A stretch of DNA of 64,000 bases from Paulownia fortunei (lineage: Eukaryota > Streptophyta > Magnoliopsida > Lamiales > Paulowniaceae): NCBI GenBank assembly GCA_019321725.1, contig CM033114.1:15914278-15978277 (forward strand), written 5' to 3'. The position numbers were made by a program, and so were the translations under genes. Below are positions 47,031-58,185 of the stretch, piece after piece. Under the pieces are notes generated by a model, which saw only the letters and a list, made by a program, of their open reading frames with translations, made no database searches and was not told the origin of the DNA. Position 1 is the first letter of the stretch, and each line of letters starts with the position of its first letter.

Positions 47031-48309
47031 ATCCTCATTGACTGAATTTTTATATGAAGAAGAAATATAACACTGAGTGGACGGATTAGGTTAAGGTTGA
47101 GCAAAAAACTTATCTTTTTTCCTTAGTGCGCAAAGATGCGGTTAATGTTGAAAGTGTGTTTTTTATCACATTGATGGCTTGTGAAGTTTGGTTATTGATG
47201 TTTATTTGTTCATGCATAAATGCTTGCAAAGTCTCGTCAAGGAATTTTGTATATGGAGCTAGATAAGAAGGAAAGTTGGTGGCTTTTGTGAATGTAGTGG
47301 TTGGACACAGTTATCATCTCGCCAACTAAAATTGGGATGATTCTTCCTTTGTGGATTGCAAATTTCAGAATATGGAGAATGGAAAGATTTTTTGAATGTG
47401 TTCATGAAATTTGCTTGTACTGGAATGTTTGGACATTCATTGGTATAGTGCCCCATAAGTTCATAACTGCTACAAACTTCTTTCTCTCGCATAGATTTGA
47501 TTTTCTTTAGTTTTTTAAGTTCCATTGCCTCAACTTTTCTTGTTAAACTAGCAATCCTAGCATTTAGATCATCTTATTGACTAAGGTAATATTTTTTCTT
47601 TATTACTATTAGCAAGATTAGATCTAATAGAACCTTCAAAAGAATTAACACTATGCCATGATTGAGAGATTTATGCCATAAATATTCTAAGGCTTCATCA
47701 GGTTCTTTCTCAAGAAACTCACCATTATATATTGTTTCAATAAATTATTTTATTTTAGGAGTAAAACTTTCATAAAAGAAACTAATTAAGCACCTTTTTT
47801 AAAACCATGATGAGGGTATAAATTCAATAAATTTTTAAATCTTTTCCGAAATTGAAAAAAAGCTTCATTAGAATTTTGAGAGAAGTTTTGGATTTATCTT
47901 TTCGAAGCAATGGTTTTATGAGTTAGAAATAACTTTTTCAAAAATTCATCTTGTATTTCTTGCCAAGTGCTAACTGACCTAGGCTTTAAAGAGTTAAACT
48001 AAGTTTTTGCTTTATTTTTTAAAGAGAAAAGAAATAATTTGAGCTTAACAATCTCATTTGTACAAGTTTGATCTTCAAAATTGGCACATACTTCATCAAT
48101 TTTTTTCAGATGCAAGTAAGGGCTTTCAGAGTCTAAACCATGAAAACTAGGAAGTAAAAGGATCATACTTGGCTTGAATTGAAAGTTATTTACATTGAGA
48201 AGAAAAATAAAACAAGAAGGAGAAAAATTTCGAAAAGGTTGCAAATAATAACGTATGATATGCACCTGTTGATTCTTATTTTCACCATGACAATTTCATT
48301 TTTAGTCAT
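47031..48309 (-). pseudogene. Gypsy H gag with zinc knuckle, degraded
   Basis: Homologous to E gag. The ATG near 48309 begins MTKNEIVMVK and shifts frame. The gag core appears in 47999-48265 (SFHGLDSESPYLHLKKIDEV, IVKLKLFLFSLKNKAK) and in broken frames to 47560. The zinc knuckle reads CSSYELMGHYTNEC (frame 47259-47525), with the second cysteine replaced by tyrosine. Gag tail text (HSPYSEICNPQRKNHPNFSW) follows. Confidence 0.85.
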
Positions 48310-48487
48310 GGTAGAAGTGTGTGGAGGCGACTCAAACAAATTTCCAAACAAAATTTCAAAATTATTTCTAACTAAATGACGAGAATTATTATTATGATAT
48401 CTTATTAACATATAACCATAAAGAAAATAAACACACAATATTTACAAAAGAAAAATATTTACAAACCTGAATACTTACCTTGCCTTC

Positions 48488-48503
48488 CCTGACAACGACG
48501 CTA
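48488..48503 (-). other. Decayed primer-binding site of gypsy H
   Basis: cctgacaacgacgcta on the plus strand corresponds to cccggcaacggcgcca with four changes, each explainable as C-to-T or G-to-A. Position next to the LTR end at 48510 supports it. Confidence 0.75.
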
Positions 48504-48509
48504 AAAACT

Positions 48510-49930
48510 TGCTACAACTTCAATGTTGCAAACCCAAGTGCAGGTTGTGTCAAGTAATAAATTTCTCGTGAGTCCAAGGTCAATCCATAGGGAAGTTGTT
48601 TGAAGATTTCATGATTATATTTCTAAAAAAATAGGCTTTATGTGGATTAGAATATAAAAATAAATAATGTAAGCTATGACTAAAAAAAATAAAGTAATAA
48701 AAGTATTGAAAATTAAGGATCCGCTCTTGAATTTTGGATGGATGAACGATTATTTATTCTTTTTACCTCTTTAAATTTCCACTATTAGAATTCATATATA
48801 ATGAAGGTTCCAATAGGAAGATGTTATAAAATAGCTCATGCATTAAGGTAATCATGATATTGTCTTACTATTTGTAAATTATCTCTTAACATCAACACTT
48901 ATTTTTTGGATCAAGTATTTATGCACACCTTTGTCTACAACAAATCAAGGTTTTACATTAGTGGTTGGTTTACTAAAACCAAACATCTAGCTAAATGAAT
49001 TCAAGTATTTGTTGTGTCATTACTGATACATAAATCAAGAATCACCACAAAACATGTAGGGTTCAGATAAAAAATTAAAATAATATTACAATACACTTAA
49101 ACATTATCTATCTTTATAACCGTTCCTCTTCCTCAGTTAAGAGGTTCACCCTTTCTCCTCGCCTGAATAAAATTCAAAAGACATAATGAAAATAGAAAAG
49201 ACTAAAAATAGAAGAGAAACTAGAGAATATATTTCTATTACTACTAGAAAACTTAGTCTAGAAAAAGACAAAAATAAAACTTTCTTTTCCCTTCTACCCC
49301 CTCCCCCTCCACTCTTACAAGTTTAATACATGGTCTATTTATACTTGTTGGTGTATTTTAGAGGCCAAACATATAATGATGGAGTTAAAAAATCAAGTGG
49401 TATGCTAGTTGTCAAGAGTTGGTATGTTGTTACACCAAATCTTCTAAATTTTCATGTGACCAATTGAATTAAATTTTCACACCCGATACAACCAAATTCT
49501 AATGATAGATAAAGAATCAAAGTTGTATATCTTTTTTTGCTGATATATTTGTAAATGTCATTTGTCAAATTTTGTTGTAGGATGAGAAATATATGGTTAA
49601 ATTATGGAATCATGTTCAAGAGTCATCATTCAACATCAACAATGCATTGCAGCATGTTTATTGACCATTTTAATATATTTTCTTACCATCTTGTCTTTAG
49701 AAAACTTGTTTATACACCAATTCTGTATATCATATCCAAATTTCAGCCTAAAAGAAAATTTGGTTTGAGAGAAATAACTCAATTACTAAAATAGATTAGT
49801 ACTATGCTTAACTCTAATTTGAATTTTTGGTGATCCATTTTGTACAACCACTTGTAATCCAACTTCTTTAATCCTTACAAGTTTATTATGGGATCCAAGG
49901 GCTGCATGAACTTGTAGTTGAATAACTTAT
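48510..49930 (-). repeat. 5' LTR of gypsy H, interrupted by element G
   Basis: Aligns with the right LTR of E (16370-17980) from its 3' end. It lacks the last 200 bp or so of the U3 end because element G begins at 49931; the continuation was not found after G, whose right end is also missing. Confidence 0.85.
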
Positions 49931-51526
49931 TGATAAGTTAGTTTTATACCAATAATTCATATACCTTTCAATTAACATTTGGTTTGTTTTCAAGTATTTG
50001 TGTTACTTTTTATGAATTTAGTGTGAAATCTTGTAGGTAATGACAATAAGAGAAGAAAATGGAAAGAAATCAAAAACTTAGTTGAAATGTTGAAAAATTC
50101 GAGTTGTGGTGCCACTGATGGCAGTTTTGGTATTTCAATCATAAGTCTCAAGCCAAATTTCATATAAACTTTATTATTGATCCATTGGAAAGCCAAGATA
50201 TATATTTACAACTTCTATATTTACCACAAAATCATATTCGGTCGATTTGACTAAGAAAAATAGACTTTAATTTTCAATATAACTCTATCCAACGAAGTCA
50301 TATTTAGTTGATTCAAGTTCCAATAGAAAACCAACATATAGGGATACAATCCATATAAAGACACCAAAATCTAGTTTGGCCTCTAAAGTGGTAAAATATC
50401 GATTGAAAGAGGCTACAAGTGCTGCAAAAACTAATTCTGGGCAGCAAGTGCAGCGCCTAGGCGCTGCCTTGTAGCGCCTAAGCACTGTACACACTGTCTT
50501 GGACAGACAAGGCAACGCCTAGGCGGTGCTGGGTGGACAAGCAAGGTCAAAATGGGCATTTTGCCCTCTTTAGGGCATTTTCAATCTATTTTGAGGGATT
50601 CAAAAAGCCTCCAAATTAGTTTTTTTGGAAGAGGAGAAGAGTGAGGAGAAGCCAAGAAGCAAAGGACAACAAGGAGACTTAGAGAGAAGAAGGTCATTCT
50701 TAGAGACAAGCCATTCTTGGAAACAAGAAAAGCTTCAACCATTACTTCCACTTCACAAATTGGTGAACAATTTCCATGTTCTTTCTTATGTACTTCTTGA
50801 AGTTATTTTCATACATGAGGAACTAAACTTTTCTTTCTAGAGGATGATGTAACCTTATTTGAACCTATGTTTTGAATTCCAAATAATATTAGTTCAAGTT
50901 ATTCATCTTGTTTGTGTTATCTTGTTTAATATTTTATCTTGATTAATTGGCCACTAATTGAGATTGTTTGACGTATGAGATTCGACACTCAAGAGAGAGA
51001 AGATTATACATGATCATAGGGATAACACAACCTATGAATCATAGAGTTGAGAAGCTTATGAAACCTTTGAAGTTTTAAAGAAGAATTCATTGAACTTTTG
51101 TAGAGTTTTACTCTTAAATTTTTATAGAGATATCAAAATTCATGTTAGAACTTATAGTCAATTCGGCACTCGAGAAAGGGAATTGATAAGCTTAGAAATT
51201 CTTAACTTACATGTGTTGTTCACTTGAATTGGTATATTTTGGAAGGAAGAACATAGGTGATAATTAGGTGAGTCACTCCTCTAGAATTTCTTGCTCATAA
51301 GGTGTTTGTTGAATTGCTTCTAAAAACTCTATTCTTGCCTATGCATTTTTATCTTACTTTACTTTGTTTACCAATCATCACTCGATTTTCTAGATAAAAT
51401 TAGGACTATTTGAACTACGGTACTTAATGCAATTTTTTATTACAATCCTTGTGGATACTCAACTCAACTCATCATTAAATTAAAACTTGACACCATGCAC
51501 TTGCGGTTTGCATAATTTTAACGAAT
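49931..51526 (+). repeat. 5' LTR of gypsy G
   Basis: Starts TGATAAGTTAGTTTTATACC, aligned to the TGATGAGTGGATTTTATACC start of solo LTR F. Shared stretches include 'tgttactttttatga', 'gggcagcaagtgcag' and 'ttgccctctttagggcat'. The right end is approximate because the CA terminus has drifted; the primer-binding site lies at 51534. The open frames 50285-50515 and 50625-50840 are inside the LTR. Confidence 0.85.
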
Positions 51527-51533
51527 AAGTTTT

Positions 51534-51550
51534 TGGCGCCGTTGTCGGGG
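51534..51550 (+). other. Primer-binding site of gypsy G (tRNA-Asp type)
   Basis: TGGCGCCGTTGTCGGGG matches the complement of the tRNA-Asp 3' end with one C-to-T change. Confidence 0.9.
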
Positions 51551-51768
51551 ATTGTTTTCATAATTGCATTAATATTGTTATGACTTAGTCTTGATTTTAG
51601 TTTAGATTATTTTTATTTTCTTCCCATATTTTGATGTTGTTTTGCCTTATATTGGATTATACGTATTTGTATGCGTAAGACTAGGAGTCTTGACTTGGTT
51701 ATTTTGATCCAGAAATTGAGCGAACTCTTTGAGCTATTAGAGCAGCGAAAAGAGTTGACGATCAAACC

Positions 51769-53277
51769 ATGGTGGATAGCACCAATAATGTTAATGTGAA
51801 CGCCAATCTTCCATTGCAACAACCACCACCACAATGAGCTATTCGGTACTATTTTCAACCAACCATGAACCAAAACTACTCCAGGATAGCTCAAAAATCG
51901 ATCAATGCCAATAATTTTGAAATTAAACCAGCTCTCATTAGCATGGTGAAACAAAACTAATTTGGAGGAAGTGCGGTGGTGGATCCAAATACGCACTTAG
52001 CTATGTTTTTGGAGATTTGTGACACCATCAAAATGAATGGAGTGCCCAATGATGCAATTAGACTTCGCTTATTTCCATTCTCTCTCTGAGACAAAGCTAG
52101 GCTATGGTTACAATCTTTTGCACCATGTAGCATACCGAGTTGGAATGACTTGACACAAAAATTCCTTGCTAAGTACTTTCCACCAAGCAAGACACTTCAA
52201 CTCAAGAGTGAGATAGCTCAATTCCGTCAACAAGATTTTAAGCCACTATATGAAGCTTGGGAGAGGTTTAAAGATTTTCTAAGAAGGTGTCCTCAACATG
52301 GTTATGAGGATTAGCAGCAGGTACAATACATTAATTTGAATGGGCAAACTCGAACCATAATAGATGCTGCCACAGGTGGGACTTTGATGTCTAAGACTAC
52401 AAATGAAGCACATATTTTGCTGGAGGAGATGGCTACTAATAGCTATCAATGGCCTTCTGAGAGGTCTTTCATAAAAAAGGTTGCTGGTGTTCTTGAGGTA
52501 GATTCATTTACACAATTAGCTGCACAAGTTTCTGCTCTTTCTAACCAAATTGCAGCTTGGACTTCTAATGGAGCTTCTCAAGGAATGGACTCCATGACAT
52601 CCACCAGTACTTCATTTATGGACACCAAAGGTAATGAGTAGGTAAACTTTGTCAATAATCGTAATTTTAATTTCAAGGGAAATCAACTACCTACTCACTA
52701 CCATCCGAGCCTTAGAAATCATGAGAATTTTTTCTATGTCAATAATCGAAATGTGCTTCAACCCCCACCAAGTTACAACAATCCACCACATCCAAACCTT
52801 CAAGTAGGTGAGAAAAAGGCATTTATGGAGGATTTGATCAGCACTTTCATTGATGAGACAAGAGCCCGATTGAATAAAGATAAAGCGAAGATAGACAACA
52901 TTGAGACTCAATTGGGACACCTAGCTTCAAATTTAAGAGCTAAAATGATATCAATGGAGACTCAAGTTGGACAGCTTGCTACTGAAATTAATGCACAAAA
53001 ACATAAAGAAAACAATACAAAAATAAATCTAAGAGAGCATTGCAAAGCTATCCAACTTCGAAGTGGAACTAAAATCAAGGGGCCGAATATGCAAAGTTCT
53101 AAAGTTGATGAGCCAATGGCAAGCATCTCAAGTGAAAGTCCTATGGAGAAACAACCAAATGAAGAAGAAATGCAATCAAATAAACAAACAGGGGCTAAGA
53201 AACTAAAATCTACTCCTAACTTTGAAACTTCTAAATTTAATGTTCCCATTCATTTTCCATAAAGATTTCAAAAGAAA
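51769..53277 (+). pseudogene. Gypsy G gag, degraded
   Basis: The ATG at 51769 opens MVDSTNNVNVNANLPLQQPP. TGA or TAG stops follow after PPQ, after VKQN and after FSL, but the frame stays readable: IKPALISMVKQN, AMFLEICDTIKMNGVPNDAI, RLRLFPFSL, FLAKYFPPSKT, YEAWERFKDFLRRCPQHGYE. This is the Athila Retrotrans_gag domain. 52336-52641 continues with NGQTRTIIDAATGGTLMSKT, EEMATNSYQWPSER, and 52753-53262 with a coiled-coil-like QVGQLATEIN segment and HCKAIQLRSGTKI. A zinc knuckle was not seen. Length is about 500 codons, normal for Athila gag. Confidence 0.9.
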
Positions 53278-54145
53278 ATGATTGATTCACAATTTGCAAA
53301 ATTTTTGGAAATCTTCAAAAAAATTCATATTAATATTCTTTTTGCAGATGCTCTTGAGAAAATGCCCAACTACGCCAAGTTCATGAAAGATGTGATGTCA
53401 AGAAAAAGGCGATTGATGGAGTTTGAAACCGTGAATCTCACAGAGGAGTGTAATGCCATTTTACAGAAAGAGCTTCCTCAAAAATTGAAGGATCCAGGGA
53501 GTTTTACTATTCTTTATACCATAGGAGGATCTTTCTTTGATAAAGCATTATGTGATCTTGGAGCAAGTATTAATTTGATGTCACTTTCTATTTTCAGAAA
53601 ATTAGGAATTGGAGAAGTCAAGCCATCCACTATCACCTTGCAATTGGCAGATAGGTCTCTCACTTATCTAAGAGGAGTTGTTGAAGATGTATTGGTAAAA
53701 GTGGATAAGTTCATATTTCCTGCAGATTTTGTGGTGTTAGTTATGGAGGAAGACCAAGAAATTCCTTTAATTCTTGGTCGACCATTCCTTGCTACAGGGC
53801 GTGCTTTGATTGATGTGCAACGTGGTGAATTAACTCTAAGAATTAATAAGGATGAAGTGATGTTTAACATTTATTGTGCATTGAAGTTTCAAGAGGAACC
53901 ACATACTTGTAATAGGATTGAAATGTTAGAAACTTGCTTACATGATCATTTTCTCAAATAAATTCCTATCGAACCCTTAGAGAGATGCATTGTTCATTCC
54001 ATAATGCAAGGTAATGGCCATGATATTGATAATGATGATTTAATGCATTACTTGCTCTTTCTTGAATCAGGAGAGGTGGAGTTGAAAAAGGATAAATGCA
54101 AGGAAGCAATAGGAGATACCACAATCAAGGAACAAATAATATCAC
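53278..54145 (+). pseudogene. Gypsy G protease region, mostly readable
   Basis: The frame 53278-53961 contains KKIHINILFADALEKMPNYA, KFMKDVMSRKRR, then the active site ALCDLGASINLMSLSIFRKL, LQLADRSLTYLRGVVEDVLV and PLILGRPFLATGRALIDVQR. It is the best-preserved protease of the window, with D-L-G-A-S and the ILGRPFL motif present. It ends with a TAA after CLHDHFLK (53959). The linker continues as YLLFLESGEVELKKDK in 54004-54309. Confidence 0.9.
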
Positions 54146-54449
54146 TGGAGTTGAAAGCACTTCCCGAGCATTTGCGGTATGAATTTCTAGGTGCTAACAA
54201 CATATATCCGGTAATTATTTCTACATCCTTATCTCCTTTAGAGGTTGAGAAATTGTTTCGTGTTTTAAGAAAGCATAAATCTACTATTGGTTGGTCAATT
54301 CTAATTTAAAAGGTAGTAGTCCTTCAATTGTTATGTATAAACTCTTAATGGAAGAATCTTACAAACTATCTACTGAATATCAACATAGACTAAATCCTGC
54401 AATGAAAGAGGTTGTAAGAAATGAAGTCTTGAAATGGTTGAATGCTGGA
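54146..54449 (+). pseudogene. Gypsy G reverse transcriptase, N-terminal stub
   Basis: Reads LKALPEHLRYEFLGANNIYP, EVEKLFRVLRKHKSTIGWSI in one frame. After a one-base shift it reads KLLMEESYKLSTEYQHRLNP and AMKEVVRNEVLKWLNAG, the regular entry into gypsy reverse transcriptase. It stops before the catalytic motifs where foreign sequence begins. Confidence 0.87.
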
Positions 54450-54621
54450 CGTGCAAACAAAATCATTAGAGTTGCAGTTTGGACCCAACCAAAACAGAAC
54501 AGAGAAATCTGGCTTTGGGTGTATTAGCGAAAAGATAGTCCATTCCATTATTAGATTGAATAGCCAAGAGTTTGTCACATAAATAAAAGTGATGACAGAA
54601 AGTTGTAGACAGAGTTGAGGT

Positions 54622-54772
54622 CACTGATTGGAGATTGGGTGATGTGGGAGCATGAGCATGCATGTGAGAAAGAAAAGTCTATAAGAACCATAAAAAGGGA
54701 CAAAATGAGAGGATGAAACATTAACCCGACCATTTCTGCACAGGGAAAAACTAATGGCTAAAAAGTTTTCAA
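54622..54772 (+). repeat. Direct repeat, copy 1
   Basis: About 150 bp matching 57130-57272 at roughly three quarters identity by eye. Anchors are 'ctataagaa.cata', 'accatttct.cacag' and 'aaaagttttcaa'. Function unknown; it may be a dispersed repeat or an old local duplication. Confidence 0.65.
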
Positions 54773-56580
54773 ATTCTTTTACTAAACCTACAAATTTCAT
54801 CACCAATCCTTCACCACATGACAAACACAGTGCCATATACGTACCCTTTTCTCATAATAAAATTGAATTTATGTTAAAGAGATACGAGGAGGAGAAGGAG
54901 AAGTCTCATAAATACTAAAATTAATAACATAAAAACTAGTTGACAATCTCTCTCAACGTTCCTCAAGGGTAGACCATTAAACAAACTTGTAGCTTAGCGC
55001 CAAAGGAAAATAACATAATTCTCCTACAGTTATTATCTTAAGCCAAAGTTCCAAATCCCAAAGTATCGAAAACCTACCATCTAAGGTCCAAGTGCCAGCT
55101 ACTCCTTTAAGCCCCTTAATTCTTAGGCCTATCGACCTACCTAACCCCCACGCTACGTTCTTTGACCATTAGCTAAGTATGTCACCTTTCCCCAACCTCT
55201 AAGGCCTCCTATGTCTCATGACCCCTATCGGGTTTACCCATCTCACATAGCTTTTAAGAATTAAATATTTAATACTTCATGGTACTTGTTTAATGAGTTT
55301 GTATAATATGACCGATTGTCTTAGCATTGGAACTTATTTAATCTTCAGCTAATATGAATTGCTATTCATTTTTTATTTTTCCACTTTTTTAGATAGAGAG
55401 ACTAATGATTTTGTTGGTTTTCTTGGCTAGTTTTTTTTAAGTAGGTTTCAAGGTTCACTAGAATTTATTAAATATTGAGGTGGGACGAACCATATAAAGT
55501 TCTATTTTAGTTTTTGGATGATATTGTAAACTAAATTTTAAATGAATGAACTATATAGCAATCTGTTAATTTAACTCTAGTGTGTGATGTTATTTATCAA
55601 ATTGAAAAGTGCACAACCAAAATATTATGGTATTATTTCCTGAGGGATTATCCATTGTATTGCTATTGATAGGCATCTCAAAATTTACAGAAGACAACTT
55701 GCAAGTTTTCAAAAACTAATTTTGATTTTTCACTAAGTCATTGTCTAGCATAATAAGCTTTACCAATATATATTTACTGATGACAACAATCAGCATCCAT
55801 ATATAAGTATTGCATGATATGGTTGTGTTACCAACTTCAAAAGTCGAGAGAAAATAGGTTTAAAGCAGTAATGTCCTGTAGATTGCATTTGATTGAATGG
55901 TTGGGATTTGAGGGAATGATTTGACTATAAAGATTTCAAAAGACTCAAATATTAAGTGAATTGCAAATATGTCATAATGATTGAAAAAATAACTTAAAAC
56001 AGTTACTACAGTATTTGAATTCCTACTGATTAGATATTATCCATACAAGTGCAAGAAATTTACTATTACAAATTTGAAATCGTTAGCCCCCAAAACCTCT
56101 AATCCAAATGCAACCGCAGTATCATCTCCTTATACTTGCTCAGAATTAGAATTAAGCCAACAGCACCAATTACTAAAGTTCTCTCCTTTAAATAGTATTT
56201 ACCAAAATGAAAAATCATAAAACAAGATATAGATGGCAAAGCAAGAAACAAGAACTGGAGAAGGTTACTAGCATCAGCATACCTCTGTGTGCTTCTAGGA
56301 ATTTGTAGATATCATCAACATACACTAAAGTTACCAGTTAACATTTGCATCTTCTACTCTCTACTATCAGATACCTTGGTTTTTGGAAAGAATAAATAAA
56401 AATATTCAGTAAACATGATTGGAATATCATTCTTGATATTGCAATAGCAAATAATCCAAGAAAATATCTAAGCAAAGTCCTTGCTTTGAGCAGTATAAAT
56501 CGTCGCAAAAGTTTTTCTTAAATTCAACCTTTGCTTAGTTTTCCTCTACTCTTGGAGATTTTATCTTCATCCATATCAAA

Positions 56581-56675
56581 TTATGCATCACCATTCTGTG
56601 GCTTCATAGCTTCCTTTTTAAGAAGCATGGCTTCTACACCATCTTTCCCACCAAAATAATTCACATTTATCAAAG
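56581..56675 (-). other. Possible terminal exon, unidentified
   Basis: Minus strand: an acceptor-like 'gtgttcag' precedes an open stretch reading LINVNYFGGKDGVEAMLLKK and EAMKPQNGDA, then TAA at 56581-56583. In-frame text continues past the TAA (FDMDEDKISKSRGKLSKG), so the stop could be a mutation. The composition resembles coding sequence, but I recognise no family. It might belong to the gene starting at 58153. Confidence 0.3.
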
Positions 56676-57129
56676 CTGAACACTATCAGCTTCATTTAGT
56701 GAAAAGTGAAATATCCAAGAAAAAGAAACAAGAGTTTTTTACACCAAACATCCAAAAACTTAAAAAATTTACTCAATAATTCTCGTAAATATTGCTTGTG
56801 CATTTTCTAATATTTGCATAACGAACTCCATAAATTAAAAAATGACCAATATGTTGGAATAGAACTTTTACGGCTACAGAAGCTCGGAATATCAATCTAT
56901 ATACAATCTCATAATGGCCTTTTATAAACATCAGACTGCCAAAAGGCAGCAGTAGTATCCACTAATTCACAAATTCTTTGAGAAACCCTACCTTAATTAA
57001 CAAATAAAAGAAAAAGATACATATGTTTTCATTCTCTCTCTTTGGCAACCATCTTGTCGGTTGCATAGTTCTAGACTAGTAGCAAAGACAGAAGCAAACT
57101 CAAAAATAGCTACCACCATTTTTATGGAA

Positions 57130-57272
57130 CATTGATTGGGACTGGATGATGCAGGAGAATGTGCAAGCATATAAAAGGGAACTCTATAAGAATCATAGAA
57201 ATGGACAAAGAGAGGCTGAAGTTAACCTAACCATTTCTACACAGAAAAAACAAATGGCTGAAAAGTTTTCAA
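57130..57272 (+). repeat. Direct repeat, copy 2
   Basis: Diverged partner of 54622-54772, in the same orientation and about 2.5 kb away. Confidence 0.65.
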
Positions 57273-57993
57273 TAATGTGAGACTGCACCCCCTTCCTAAC
57301 CTGATGGTTCCACTAGGGCAGAGTCCAAATAATTTGCTCGATTATTATTATAACTGTCAAACTTAAGCCAGTGTTGGACATGTGAAAAAATGTAAATTAT
57401 TATGACTGATGCTAAAGAGACGAAAGTTCTTGTAAAATTTGTTTTAAAGGAAATGATGCTGCGCCAAATACATCATGGTGATATTACACACAAGATCAAA
57501 TGCAACAGTTTCTTCATCAAATTTGTTCATACTTAAATTTTCTTCCCTTTTTATTCTAAAAAACATTTACCTAACCAAAAAGTACTAAAAATTTTAGTTT
57601 TTGATTTCATTTATTTTTAACTAGACACCCTGTGCTCTATATACAATAATCAAAATCCTGATCAAAGTTCCTTAGATTCCAAAGATACAAACCTTTATAA
57701 AAGAATTACTGAAAACTTAAGCATTTCTCACTAAAAACAAATCCTTACCTTCCCAGATTATGGATTAAATTATGTTCCTGGAGCTTGCACAAAGTAATCA
57801 ACTAGCATAAATACAAGCTTCTCTGTAAAAAAATATGTGTTGTTCAGGATTAACCCTTCTCTTTTTTTTTGCCGTTCGAGGAATCGCATAAGGCATATTA
57901 GCTATGGCATAAAAAATTATATCAGATATTAAAATTTCTAACTAGATAATCAAGGTAGGTAGCAGGTCTGATAAAGAATAAGTTTATGATTAC

Positions 57994-58153
57994 CGACTGG
58001 TTTGGGATCATCTTCATTGTCATCTAACAAGGAATCAGTTGTTGGAATATAATGTAATAAATTCATAACAAGGAGAATCCACATCGAACTAAGGAGCGCT
58101 ACAGCACATAATAGTCGTAACATTTTGAGTACAGTCTTGCACAGGTGATACAT
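57994..58153 (-). CDS. Possible first exon with membrane anchor, unidentified host gene
   Basis: Minus strand: the ATG at 58153 opens MYHLCKTVLKMLRLLCAVAL, LSSMWILLVMNLLHYIP and TTDSLLDDNEDDPKPV, then a donor-like CG|GTAATC at 57993. Residues 9-34 form one hydrophobic segment preceded by basic residues and followed by an acidic, proline-containing stretch, as in a signal anchor of a type II membrane or secretory-pathway protein. Without the LTR insertion the upstream sequence has in-frame stops, so this ATG is the likely start. The open frame beyond the donor is short and probably intronic. I do not recognise the family. A copia solo LTR lies 32 bp upstream. The next exon could not be placed with confidence. 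Confidence 0.45.
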
Positions 58154-58185
58154 GACCCCATAAGGCGAAACCTCAATAATATTTA

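Larger units (their letters stand above)
49931..54449 (+). mobile_element. Athila-like gypsy element G, 3' truncated
   Basis: A plus-strand element with 5' LTR, tRNA-Asp primer-binding site, gag, protease and the beginning of reverse transcriptase. It breaks off after 'WLNAG' at about 54449 and is joined to unrelated sequence. It belongs to the same family as solo LTR F and is distinct from E and H. It interrupts the 5' LTR of H. Confidence 0.87.
54450..57993. other. Mostly unique sequence, possible host introns, no confirmed gene
   Basis: A 3.5-kb region without recognised retroelement text. It contains a diverged direct-repeat pair (54622-54772 and 57130-57272) and a possible minus-strand terminal exon (56581-56675). 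Other short peptide-like stretches, such as LVTLVYVDDIYKFLEAHRG on the minus strand near 56284-56335, could not be assigned. Plus open frames at 54291-54527 continue only as read-through from element G. Confidence 0.5.

Noticed and set aside
52962..53249. 95-codon minus-strand frame opposite gypsy G gag.
   Set aside because: A shadow of the gag frame on the other strand.
55590..55680. Peptide VHNQNIMVLFPEG on the plus strand, resembling the FPEG motif of glycerolipid acyltransferases.
   Set aside because: Only about a dozen residues, with no flanking conserved text and no convincing splice sites; likely chance.
56284..56335. Minus-strand text LVTLVYVDDIYKFLEAHRG, resembling either plant cyclin B (YVDDIYKF) or a copia YVDD active site.
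   Set aside because: Too short to decide between two unrelated families, and neighbouring sequence supports neither.
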